From Pictodentalium vernedei (taxonomy: Eukaryota > Mollusca > Scaphopoda > Dentaliida > Dentaliidae): a stretch of 64,000 bases of DNA. The position numbers and the translations under genes are program-made. The stretch is taken from NCBI GenBank assembly GCA_031216915.1, contig CM062291.1, positions 30,557,023-30,621,022 on the forward strand. The letters are read 5' to 3'. Within the stretch, counting starts at the first letter, position 1, and every line of letters begins with the position of its first letter. Of this stretch, positions 1 through 9,299 are shown in pieces. A model generated the notes under the pieces. That model saw nothing but the letters and a program-made list of their open reading frames with translations. It ran no database searches and was not told where the DNA came from.

Positions 1-2
1 TA

Positions 3-539
3 GCAGACTCCCTTTCACGAAAGGGTCGCTTGTTGCCGTCGGAGTGGACTCTCAACAAACAAGTATTCAATCAGATTTGCTACCAATGGGAACGGCCAAT
101 GATAGACTTATTTGCGACACATCTCAACAATCAGTTGCAGACGTATGTGTCCCCGTGTCCGGATCCAAGAGCATTTGCAGTAGACGCTCTGTCGATCCCT
201 TGGGACGGAATGATAGGATATGCGTATCCTCCAGCGCCGTTAATTCAACAAGTATTGCTAAAGATAAAACAATCTCAATGCAAGATTCTGTTGGTAGCAT
301 CTCTGTCGCCACAGAGACTGTGGATAAATCTACTCAGGTGTCTGTTGTGGGACCTACCGCGGAAGCTTCCTCCACGAGAGGATCTTCTTTCGCAGGGGAA
401 ATCGCGCCAACTCCATCACAACCCGCAAGGTCTCAACCTTCACGTTTTTCCGTGGTGCGCTCCTTCTTGCATGGCAAGCACTTTACAGGACGAGCAGTGG
501 ACGCGATTTCTAACTGTAGGAGGACCTCCTCTTCGCTAA
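3..539 (+). CDS. DIRS RNase H end plus MT (adenine methyltransferase-like) domain, partial
   Basis: The frame is open from the left window edge to a stop at 537-539. It begins with the last residues of RNase H (ADSLSRKGR, from the metal-binding end of the fold). It continues into the domain that follows RNase H in DIRS and PAT elements and is usually called a DAM-like N6-adenine methyltransferase (MT). Visible hallmarks are MIDLFATHLNNQ, VDALSIPWDG and GYAYPPAPLI; the last may correspond to the DPPY-like motif. The 3' end overlaps the recombinase frame by several hundred bases. The first half of the protein is outside the window. MT activity in these elements is a family-level prediction, not visible here. 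Confidence 0.85.
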   Translation, partial: ADSLSRKGRLLPSEWTLNKQVFNQICYQWERPMIDLFATHLNNQLQTYVSPCPDPRAFAVDALSIPWDGMIGYAYPPAPLIQQVLLKIKQSQCKILLVASLSPQRLWINLLRCLLWDLPRKLPPREDLLSQGKSRQLHHNPQGLNLHVFPWCAPSCMASTLQDEQWTRFLTVGGPPLR

Positions 540-1495
540 ACTATGCGGCTAAGTGGAAGGTTTTCCGTCGTTGGTGTAGGGATCATTCTGTAGATATATT
601 TGATCCCTCTATACCAGACATTGCAAACTTTCTAGTATACTTGTTTGACGAAATCAAACTGCAGCCTGTTACTATAAAGGGTTATAGATCTATGTTATCT
701 GATACCTATGCACATCATGATAGTTTACAAATTGGATCTAATGTCTCTTTATCGAAATTGGTTAGAAACTTTTCGATAAATAGACCCAGAACTCTTAGAT
801 TAATTCCTAAGTGGAATTTAGCTTGGGTTCTCCTTAAATTGAAGGAAAAGCCATTTGAACCTCTTGGGACAGTAGATTTCAAATTCTTATCTTATAAGAC
901 AGCTTTTCTCTTAGCTTTCTCTTCTGCCAGAAGAGTCAGTGAGCTTCATGCACTATCGGTGGATGATTCTCATTATCGTAGTGTTGGGAACACTATCACC
1001 TTCACTACTAATGTGGGTTTTTTAGCTAAGAATCAGGCTCCTAATAAATATCCGGAACCTATTGTTATTAAGGCTCTTCCGTCTTCAGACGGGCGTAGGC
1101 CTTTACTCTGTCCTGTTAGAGCACTACGTATCTATAAACAGAGATCTCAGTTCATCAGAAAGGGACGGAAACGTTTCTTTCTGTCTTTGATGCCTAATAG
1201 AAAGGACATTTCAGTCCATTCTATTGCTAGATGGATTCAGTTAACTATCCGTACTGCTTATGAAGATTTATCTTCTTCTCAGCAGTCTGTGCTTAAGATT
1301 TCTGCTCATGAAGTAAGAGCTCTTTCTACTTCCTGGGCTTATGCTAATAGTGTTGCTATTACAGATTTAATGAAGGCTGCTTATTGGTCTCAGCCATCCA
1401 CATTTACTAATTTTTATCTCAGAAATATTGAGTCCATTTCTGGAGACCTGCATTGTTTAGGTCCGTTATCTGTTGCTCAGAATGTCGTCCACTAA
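86..1495 (+). CDS. DIRS tyrosine recombinase (YR), copy 1
   Basis: This is a site-specific recombinase predicted to integrate the circular DNA intermediate of the DIRS element in the nucleus. The frame is open from base 2; the first ATG in frame is at 86, and the stop is at 1493-1495. The catalytic set is present in order: Arg in ARRVSELHAL, His and Arg in AHEVRALSTSW, a Trp at the second His position (KAAYW) and the nucleophile Tyr in FTNFYLRNI. An N-terminal SAM-like DNA-binding half (LNYAAKWKVF...GYRSMLSDTYAHH) precedes it. The first 450 bases overlap the MT frame, which is normal for DIRS. No disabling mutation is seen, so this is the least damaged YR of the three DIRS copies. The true start is uncertain because upstream frame is also open. 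Confidence 0.88.
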   Translation: MGTANDRLICDTSQQSVADVCVPVSGSKSICSRRSVDPLGRNDRICVSSSAVNSTSIAKDKTISMQDSVGSISVATETVDKSTQVSVVGPTAEASSTRGSSFAGEIAPTPSQPARSQPSRFSVVRSFLHGKHFTGRAVDAISNCRRTSSSLNYAAKWKVFRRWCRDHSVDIFDPSIPDIANFLVYLFDEIKLQPVTIKGYRSMLSDTYAHHDSLQIGSNVSLSKLVRNFSINRPRTLRLIPKWNLAWVLLKLKEKPFEPLGTVDFKFLSYKTAFLLAFSSARRVSELHALSVDDSHYRSVGNTITFTTNVGFLAKNQAPNKYPEPIVIKALPSSDGRRPLLCPVRALRIYKQRSQFIRKGRKRFFLSLMPNRKDISVHSIARWIQLTIRTAYEDLSSSQQSVLKISAHEVRALSTSWAYANSVAITDLMKAAYWSQPSTFTNFYLRNIESISGDLHCLGPLSVAQNVVH

Positions 1496-1584
1496 ACAGT
1501 TGCAACTATAGTTATGCAGGCTTTCTGTTCCGGCAGTGACTCCGTCCGGCTGCCCTCTTCGCTCTGGGCTATTTGACCCAGGGC

Positions 1585-1607
1585 AAGGGGAAGGGGGGGG
1601 GGGGGTG
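1585..1607 (+). repeat. G-rich tract in DIRS 3' region
   Basis: A nearly pure G run sits about 90 bases after the YR stop. It occurs at the same place in copy 2 (about 14446-14466), where it is longer. Copy 3 lacks a comparable run. It is either a slippage hotspot or a retained G-quadruplex-prone element. Confidence 0.7.
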
Positions 1608-2095
1608 GGTGTTCCCTTAGGTCACCTGCTTTATAGTGAAAAGCAAGGGAATGCCTCCTCCAAGACAGTATTTCTGAGTCGCTTCCGGGATGGTTTTAAA
1701 GTGTAATATTGATGTTTAATTTCATTCATGTCTTATTTTTAAAGTGTAGCTCGGTGTGAAGCATTTGTATATGTCAAGTGTCAAACGGGCTTTAATATAC
1801 AATACTCGGACACTTTTAAATGATTATAAAGAGTCTCAATTCTCTGGACTACTTTATTTATTGGCTTGCTTTAAAAATAATTAGTATAAGGGTTATACTG
1901 GATGTTAATAGAGAACATGAATGTTATTGTGCTCAATTATTAAGGGTAGTGTATCTTTCTAATTTAATATTAAATAAGAAAGATACATGTAAAGCCTAAT
2001 ACTCCTTTTCTCCTTAAGGGGTTACCTCTTTATTATATAATTGAGCTTATTGGATTTTCCTCTATGTCCTAGGCCCTCCAGCCTGTTTACTATTC

Positions 2096-2183
2096 AGCTA
2101 AGTCTGGGTCATTGGTACAGTATAAAAATGTTAAAAAATTTATAGTAATTTATATATTTTTTATACTTACCAATGACCCAGAC
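2096..2183. repeat. DIRS internal complementary region (ICR), copy 1
   Basis: The first part (cagctaagtctgggtcattg and onward to tataaaaat) is the reverse complement of the left outer end, as seen at 8212-8245 of copy 2. The second part (gttaaaaaatttatag to caatgacccagac) is the reverse complement of the element's own right outer end at 2434-2485. Such a region is the defining DIRS structure and serves as the template that lets the linear product close into a circle. Confidence 0.85.
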
Positions 2184-2257
2184 GGGGATGGCCCTCCCTG
2201 AGTTGGGAACTCTTGCCTCCCCGCTGAGTACATAGCGCTGACCAGGCACTGCCAGTA

Positions 2258-2447
2258 AGAATGATAATTGGCGCCAATTTCGGGACGACTGCGTCACTGC
2301 GCATGCGCAGTAGAGGCGTACTATGGAGGTCCTTTAGGACATGATTTCTTTTTGTTTTGGATGCAAATTTTGGGGATTGAGGGGCAAAATTTGTGTTTGG
2401 CCCTGGTTTTGTTGGAGTTAGCACCAGCTAAGTCTGGGTCATTGGTA
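2258..2447 (+). repeat. Right inverted terminal repeat of DIRS copy 1
   Basis: This is the reverse complement of 8224-8413 (left ITR of copy 2) with few mismatches. It includes the GC-rich core gcgcatgcgcag and the end ctaagtctgggtcattggta. Confidence 0.85.
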
Positions 2448-2779
2448 AGTATAAAAAATATATAAATTACTATAAATTTTTTAACTTTCCAAACCGAGAG
2501 GCTGATTTGAACCAAATTTTATGTGAGGGCTTATTGGGTCATGAGTACTTGATTTATGCAAAAAAAAAAAATTTCCCGCAGCCCGTGGGAACCGCAGGAG
2601 CTAAAAATAGAAAAAATTTAAAACGCCCATATCTCCAAAACTGCACGGCATTGAGAATTTTTATTTTGTGCTTCCTTAGGACCAACAGAAAGGATTGGTA
2701 AAAAAAAATTGCCATCGGTTTTATCATAGGGTACAGTTTCGGGACTTTGAAAAAGTGCTGAGTCAGCACTTTTTAACAC

Positions 2780-5700
2780 TGTAGGCAATGGGAAAAACAT
2801 TAAAAAATCTTCTTCTCCAGATCCAGCAGGCAGAATCTTTTGATATTTGGTATGCAACATTGTAGGGTGGATCTGATTCAAGTTTGTTCAAATCGGCCCC
2901 CTGGGTTCATATTTGGGCTCAGTATAGGAGCCCGATTTCGAACTTAGTGCATTTAGGCAAATTTCTTAAAAAATCTTCTTCTCCAGATCCAGCAGGCAGA
3001 ATCTTTTGATATTTGGTATGCAACATTGTGGGGTGGATCTGATTCAAGTTTGTTCAAATCGGCCCCCTGGGTTTATATTTGGGCTCAGTATAGGAGCCCA
3101 AATTTGAACTTACTGCATTTCAGGTAAATTTCTTTGAAAATCTTCTTCTCCAGATCCAGCAGGCAGAATCTTTTGATATTTGGCATGAAACATTGTAGGG
3201 TGGATCTGATTCAAGTTTGTTCAAATCGGCTCCCTAGATTCATATTTGGGCTCACTATAGGAGCTCGAATTCAAACTTAGTGCATTTCAGGCAAATTTCT
3301 TCAAAAATCTTCTTCTCCAGATCCAGCAGGCAGAATCTTTTGATATTTGGTATGCAACGTTGCGGGGTAAATCTGATTCAAGTTTGTTCAAATCGACCCC
3401 TGGATTCATATTTGGGCTTACTATAGAAGCCCGAATTCGAACTTGGTGCATTTCAGGCAAATTTCTTCAAAAATCTTCTTCTCCAGATCCAGCAGGTAGA
3501 ATCTTTTGATATTTGGTATGCAACATTGTGGGGTGGATCTAATTCAGGTTTGTTCAAATCGGATCCCTGGGTTAATATTTGGGCTCAGTATAGGAGCCCG
3601 ATTTCGAACTTAGTGCATTTAGGCAAATTTCTTAAAAAATCTTCTTCTCCAGATCCAGCAGGCAGAATCTTTTGATATTTGGTATGCAACATTGTTGGGT
3701 GGATCTGATTCAAGTTTGTTCAAATCGGCTTCCTAGATTCATATTTGGGCTCACTGTAGAAGCTCGAATTGGAACTTAGTGCATTTCAGGCAAATTTCTT
3801 CAAAAATCTTCTTCTCCAGATCCAGCAGGCAGAATCTTTTGATATTTGGTATGCAACATTGTTGGGTGGATCTGATTCAAGTTTGTTCAAATCGGCTTCC
3901 TAGATTCATATTTGGGCTCACTGTAGAAGCTCGAATTTGAACTTAGTGCATTTCATGCAAATTTCTTAAAAAATCTTCTCCAGATCCAGCAGGCAGAATC
4001 TTTTCATATTTGGCAAGCAACATTGTGGAGTGGATCTGATTCAAGTTTGTTCAAATCGGCCCCCTGGGTTTATATTTGGGCTCAGTATAGGAGCCCAAAT
4101 TTGAACTTAGTGCATTTCAAGCAAATTTATTAAAAAATCTTCTTCTCCAGATCCAGCAGGCAGAATCTTTTGATATTTGGTATGCAACATTGTGGGATGG
4201 ATCTGATTCAAGTTTGTTCAAATCGGCTTCCTAGATTCATATTTGGGCTCACTATAGAAGCTCGAATTCGAACTTAGTGCATTTCAGGCAAATTTCTTAA
4301 AAAATTTTCTTCTCCAGATCCAGCAGGCAGAATCATTTGATATTTGGTATGCAACATTGTGGGATGGATCTGATGCAAATTTGTTCAAATCGGCTCCCTA
4401 GATTCATATTTGGGCTTACTATAGAATCTCGAATTCGAACTTAGTGCATTTCAGGCAAATTTCTTAAAAAATCATCTTCTCCAGATTCAGCAGGCAGAAT
4501 TTTTTGATATTTGGTATGCAACATTGCGGGGTGGATCTGATTCAAGTTTGTTCAAATCGGCCCCCTGGATTCATATTTGGGCTCACTATAGAAGCTCGAA
4601 TTCAAACTTAGTGCATTTCGGGCAAATTTCTTCAAAAATCTTCTTCTCCAGATCCAGCAGGCAGAATCTTTTGATATTTGGTATGCAACATTGCGGGGTG
4701 GATCTGATTCAAGTTTGTTCAAATCGTCCCCCTGGATTCATATTTGGGCTTAATATAGAAGCCCGAATTCGCACTTAGTGCATTTCGGGCAAATTTATTA
4801 AAAAATCTTCTTCTCAAGATCCAGCAGGCAGAATCTTTTGATATTTGGTATGCAACATTGTGGGGTGGATCTGATTCAAGTTTGTTCAAATCGGCTTCCT
4901 AGTTTCATATTTGGGCTCACTATAAAAGCTCGAATTCGAACTTAGTGCATTTCAGGCAAATTTCTTAAAAAATCTTCTTCTCCAGATCCAGCTTCAGAAT
5001 CTTTTCATATTTGGTAAGCAACATTGTGGGGTGGATCTGATTCAAGTTTGTTCAAATCGGCCCCCTGGATTCATATTTGGGCTCACTGTAGAAGCTCGAA
5101 TTCAATCTTAGTGCATTTTAGGCAAATTTCTTAAAAAATCTTCTTCTCCAGATCCAGCAGGCAGAATCTTTTGATATTTGGTATGCAACATTGAGGGGTG
5201 GATCTGATTCAAGTTTGTTCAAATTGGCCCCCAGGATTCATATTTGGGTTCACTATAGAAGCCCGAATTCGAACTTACTGCATTTCAGGCAAATTTCTTA
5301 AAACATCTTCTTCTCCAGATCCAGCAGGCAAAATCTTTTGATATTTGGTATGCAACATTGTGGGGTGGATCTGATTCAAGTTTGTTCAAATCGGCCCCCT
5401 GGGTTTATATTTGGGCTCAGTATAGAAGCTCGAATTCGATCTTAGTGCATTTTAGGCAAATTTCTTCAAAAAACTTCTTCTCCAGATCCAGCAGGCAGAA
5501 TCTTTTGATATTTGTATGCAACATTGTGGGGTGGATCTGATTCAAGTTTGATCAAATCGGCCCCCTGGATTCGTATTTGGGCTCACTGTAGAAGCTCGAA
5601 TTCGATCTTAGTGCATTTTAGGCAAATTTCTTAAAAAATCTTCTTCTCCAGATCCAGCAGGCAGAATCTTTCGATATTTGGTATGCAACATTGAGGGGTG

Positions 5701-6900
5701 GATCTGATTCAAGTTTGTTCAAATTGGCCCCTGGATTCATATTTGGGTTCACTATAGAAGCCCGAATTCGAACTTAGTGCATTTCAGGCAAATTTCTTCA
5801 AAAATCTTCTTCTCCAGATCCAGCAGGCAGAATCTTTTGATATTTGGTATGCGACATTGTGGGGTGGATCTGATTCAAGTTTGTTCAAATCGGCCCCCTG
5901 GGTTTTTATTTGGGCTCAGTATAGAAGCTCGAATTCGAACTTAGTGCATTTCAGGCAAATTTCTTAAAAAATCTTCTTCTCCAGATCCAGCAGGCAGAAT
6001 CTTTTGATATTTGGTATGCAACATTGTGGGGTGAATCTGATTCAAGTTTGTTCAAATCGGTCCCCTGGATTCATATTTGGGCTCACTATAGAAGCCCGAA
6101 ATCGAACTTAGTGCATTTCAGGCAAATTTCTTAAAAAATCTTCTCCAGATTCAGCAGGCAGAATCTTTTGATATTTGGTATGCAACATTGTGGGGTGGAT
6201 CTGATTCAAGTTTGTTCAAATCGGCTCCCTAGATTCATATTTGGGCTCACTATAGAAGCTCGAATTCGAACTTAGTGCATTTCAGGCAAATTTCTTTGAA
6301 AATCTTCTTCTCAAGATCCAGCAGGCAGAATCTTTTGATATTGGGTATGCACCATGCTTAGGGGGTGAGATTCAAGTTTGTTCAAGCCAAGTCCCTGGGT
6401 TCATATTTGGGCTCACTGTGGTAGCCAGAATTATAACTTAGCTCAAAATGAGGAATTTTCTTTAAAAATCTTCAGATCCAGCAGTTGGAATGTTTTGATA
6501 TTTGATATACAGCATCCTTAGTGGGGGTGAGATTCAAGTTTGTTTAAGCCATGCCCCTAAGTCCATATTTGGACTCACTGTGGGAGCTTGAATTGTAACT
6601 TAGTTCAAAATGAGGAATTTTCTTTAAAAATCTTTTTCTTCAGATCCAGCAGTCGGAATGTTTTGATATTTGGTGTGCAGCATCCTTAGGTGGGTGAGAT
6701 TCAAGTTTGTTAAAACCAAGTCCCTGGGTTCATATATGGGCTCCCTGTGGGAGCCCGAATTATAACTTAGTTCAATATGAGGAATATTCTTTAAAAATCT
6801 TTTTTTTTTTAGATCCACTGGTCATAATCTTTGGATATTTGGTATAAGCTTTTCTTAGGAGGAGCAGATGCAACTTGTTGAAATCAGTTCTCTGGGTTGA
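2780..6900 (+). repeat. Tandem array of about 25 units of a 167-bp satellite
   Basis: Measuring the motif ctccag in each unit gives positions 2815, 2981, 3148, 3315, 3481, 3647, 3814, 3978, 4145, 4312, 4479, 4646, 4813, 4980, 5146, 5313, 5480, 5646, 5812, 5979, 6144 and 6310. Spacing is 164-167 bases. Typical parts of a unit are gatccagcaggcagaatc, gatatttggtatgcaac, gattcaagtttgttcaaat and gaacttagtgcatttcagg. The first 22 units are alike. Three more at about 6470, 6640 and 6810 are diverged and carry a different middle (gggggtgagattcaagtttg). Short open frames here (such as 4524-4778) are by-products of a period near a multiple of three and are not genes. Confidence 0.93.
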
Positions 6901-6932
6901 TATTTAGGCTACCTTGTCAGGTGAGCACCCTC

Positions 6933-6948
6933 AGGCCCCTTAGGGCCT
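6933..6948 (+). other. Terminal hairpin of Helitron-like element 1
   Basis: AGGCCC-CTTA-GGGCCT forms a 6-bp stem seven bases before the inferred end. The second element has AGGCCCC-CT-GGGGCCT at the same place (33424-33439), so sequence differs while pairing is kept. Helitron 3' ends usually carry such a hairpin. Confidence 0.6.
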
Positions 6949-6955
6949 CTTGTTT

Positions 6956-7108
6956 TCATTTTTGTCTCATTAACATAGGTTATGACCCCTCGTTGGAACG
7001 AGCTCATCGAGCTTGTTCCAATGAGGGGTCATAACCGAGACAAAAAATTAGTTATTCAAGAATTTTTTTGCAAGTGTCGTCTGCTTTTCATGTTGGGTAA
7101 AGGGTTAA
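6956..7108 (+). mobile_element. TTAA-type palindromic MITE, subfamily B (left part cut off)
   Basis: The palindromic core is gacccctcgttggaacgagc...gttccaatgaggggtc, flanked by ataacc and gagacaaaaa arms. The right end (gtcgtctgcttttcatgttg, then ggtaaagggTTAA at 7105-7108) matches other copies. The left third is missing because Helitron-like element 1 joins at catttttgtctc. The TTAA end with CCC/GGG termini resembles piggyBac-derived MITEs. Confidence 0.75.
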
Positions 7109-7234
7109 AGTAGGTAAGGCTTCTAAAAAAGGTTATATTCCAAATGTACATTTTAAAAAAACATCCTTGGAAAATGCTGATATGTCCTTGAAAAGTCCTT
7201 GAATTTTTTGGTCCTTGTCTGTGAGAACCCTGTT

Positions 7235-7470
7235 TAAGGCTACTTCAAACATTCCTGCGGGTCGGGGGCAGTGGTCCACGCTTTGTTTTATTTCTTAGGA
7301 TTTGCCTTGTTACAATTTATGGGAGAGTGCCTATTGGAAATTGTTACAAGGCAAAGATGCAAAGAAATTTCAGGCCCAAAAATAACTTGGCACTTTTCCA
7401 GTAAACTGGTTGAGTGCTAAATTATTTTTCAAAGATATTTGAAACTTGAGTATTATTTTTCAAAGATACC
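7235..7470. mobile_element. Hairpin MITE (gccttgttacaattt family), decayed
   Basis: Arms ttgccttgttacaattta (7312 onward) and aattgttacaaggcaaag (to about 7358) are inverted, with a short loop. A better copy lies at 56690-56835 inside the Ngaro-like RT. Outer sequence (gttgagtgctaaattatttt) recurs at 23.74 kb. Confidence 0.55.
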
Positions 7471-7532
7471 CTTCTACCAGCACAAGTTGCCTTAGTTTAG
7501 CAAGTTTGTTCATAAATAATTGTTGTGTTACA

Positions 7533-7602
7533 ATATATTGGAGAGTGCCAATAGACACTCTCCAATAAATTGCAATGAAACAATTTTATAAAACATTTTT
7601 CT
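7533..7602. repeat. Short inverted repeat
   Basis: tattggagagtgccaata and gacactctccaataaa pair around a tiny loop. The element resembles the loop portion of the previous hairpin family. No target duplication is clear. Confidence 0.5.
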
Positions 7603-7705
7603 TTTGCTGACCGAACATCCAGCTAATGCATACAGTGTAAAGCCACTAAAGTGGCTTCCAGCACTTCAAATATAACCATGATAGTGGCTTCTAGCACTCA
7701 ACCAG

Positions 7706-7955
7706 TTAACCCTTTACCCAATGCATACAATATCAAAATTTATTATTTTAACTATCATTTGTTTTTAATTTTTCAAAAAATTTCAACAAAACCATATCTT
7801 GTGACCCCTCCCTGGAATGAGCTCGATGAGCTCGTTCCAACGAGGGGTCACATGATATGGTTTTGTTGAAATGTTTTTAAAAATAATATTTTTTCAACTG
7901 CTGAATTTGCATATTACGCGGGCTGATGCCGTCGATTCGTTGGGTAAAGGTTTAA
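7706..7955. mobile_element. TTAA-type palindromic MITE, subfamily A
   Basis: It starts TTAACCCTTTACCCAATGCA and ends ttgggtaaaggtttaa. The inner arms (accatatcttgtgacccctc) pair with their complement around ggaatgagctcgatgagctc. Ends of TTAA plus CCC/GGG suggest mobilisation by a piggyBac-type transposase. Confidence 0.8.
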
Positions 7956-8158
7956 AGGCCTGGAGGATTTTTTATACATTTTTGCGTTACTTTGACAATC
8001 CACATCCAAGATAGATAGGGAGCGTAATGACATTAACGTTCACATGAGACAGATGCCAGTACATAATAACAATAAACAATATAAAGATAACATTTCATTT
8101 CTGTATCTATTACTCTATACATGTAATTTTGCAGTTAGCATGGGTAGCCAAGATTTGC

Positions 8159-8211
8159 TTAACCCTTCACACAATGCAGACGATATCAAAATTTATTATT
8201 TTAAATATCAT
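8159..8211. mobile_element. TTAA MITE subfamily A, left piece split by DIRS copy 2
   Basis: TTAACCCTTCACACAATGCA through ttattattttaaatatcat matches the first 50 bases of the intact copy at 46680. The element resumes at 15346 with tttttcaaatttttc, as in that intact copy. DIRS copy 2 sits exactly between the two pieces. Confidence 0.88.
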
Positions 8212-8223
8212 ATTTTTATACTG

Positions 8224-8413
8224 TACCAATGACCCAGACTTAGCTGGTGCTAACTCTAACAAAACCAGGGCCAAACACAAATTTTCCCCCCCAATCCCCA
8301 AAATTTGCATCCAAAACAAAAAGAAATCATGTCCTAAAGGACCTCCATACTACGCCTCTACTGTGCATGCGCAGTGACGCAGACGTCCCGAAATTGGCGC
8401 CAATTATCATTCT
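8224..8413 (+). repeat. Left inverted terminal repeat of DIRS copy 2
   Basis: It runs from taccaatgacccagacttag to gccaattatcattct and is complementary to 15119-15308. It contains the GC-rich palindrome tgcatgcgcagt. Promoter activity would be expected here but no defined element is visible. Confidence 0.88.
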
Positions 8414-9299
8414 CTGTTTGGCCCTTCATCAGTCAACATCTCACTGATCTTTGTGCTTGTAAATCTCAGTTTAAAGGATGCCAGACACGTAATTTTTGGA
8501 GAAAATGTGATTCTAAGGAGGATAGAAGGAGGAGAGGAAAAAGAAGTGACAAAAAATAATCAGGGCTGTACTTAAAATTTTTTGATGAAATTATGTTAAG
8601 TTGCCTATTTTCGAGGCATGGGCCTCTTGTTGTCATTCTTGCTAAATGTTGCACTGCTTATTCAGTGTTTCCTCTCCCCTAGCCTTCTAAAGTCCCCCCT
8701 TTGCAATTCTCCCATGCTTTTGGCATATTTTTGAGAAAGTTCATTTCTAAAATTTCCTGGGAGAGTTGCTTGGTTACAGAATGTTTTCTGTTATTTTCCC
8801 CATAGTTACGTTTTCACCCATGGGTGTATAACGTTGTGTTCTGCATCTTCCATCTGATGTTCTGCAGATTCTCCCCTGGGAGTCTCTGTTTTGCATCAGA
8901 TAGAGTGTAATTTTGATGACTGATTCCGGGTCAGTTTTTTCAGTGCCTGGAGTCATGTTTTCTGGTGTTTTGCACTGTTTGTTTACATTGGCAACAGCCT
9001 TTTTTGAGGGGGGCTGTTTGCCTTTGGTGTAGTTTATCTCACTATAAGATACATTTATATTATCCGTAAGTGTCTCATTAATTATTTAATATAAATTTAA
9101 AATTTTTGACCACACTTTGCCATCGGATCCATCGGGGCTCAATGTTACTTTTCAGCAACTTGGGCTTCGCTGAAAAAATATTTTTTCAAAATTATTTTGA
9201 TTTGCAATTGTTTTTTCATTTATTAATGGATCATGTTATTATGTATCTTTGTGTCAGGGGTTTTTGCGAGTAACTAGGACTTGTTGTTGTCCTTTCACA

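Larger units (their letters stand above)
1..2485 (+). mobile_element. DIRS-like YR retrotransposon, copy 1 (5' part outside window)
   Basis: This is the 3' part of a DIRS-like retrotransposon; the left part lies before the window. It is collinear and nearly identical with 12855-15345 of copy 2. In order it holds the end of RNase H, the MT domain, an overlapping tyrosine recombinase frame, a G-rich tract, an internal complementary region (2096-2183) and the right inverted terminal repeat (2258-2447). The right edge is set where the match to copy 2 stops (ttttttaac, then different sequence). The right flank matches the body of the Helitron-like family seen again at 29.7 kb, so this copy landed inside such an element. 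Confidence 0.9.
2486..6955 (+). mobile_element. Helitron-like (pearl/HINE-type) non-autonomous element 1, right part
   Basis: The sequence after DIRS copy 1 (ccgagaggctgatttgaacc...) matches 29.73-30.03 kb, inside a second, better delimited copy (28941-33446). It runs through a long 167-bp tandem array to a shared end, ggtgagcaccctcaggcccc...cctcttgttt. The end carries a small hairpin and there is no sign of a target duplication, which fits the Helitron/Helentron group. No Rep/helicase frame is present, so it would be non-autonomous. The left terminus lies outside the window or left of the DIRS insertion. The right flank falls inside a TTAA MITE. The class is inferred from structure, not from a protein. 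Confidence 0.6.

Noticed and set aside
4524..5540. Small repeated proteins (SDSSLFKSAPW...)
   Set aside because: They come from the satellite itself; stops and starts vary between units and the period is not a consistent multiple of three.
2780..6900. CRISPR-like array
   Set aside because: Units of 167 bases repeat head to tail with no unique spacers, in a eukaryotic transposon context. It is a satellite-type tandem repeat.
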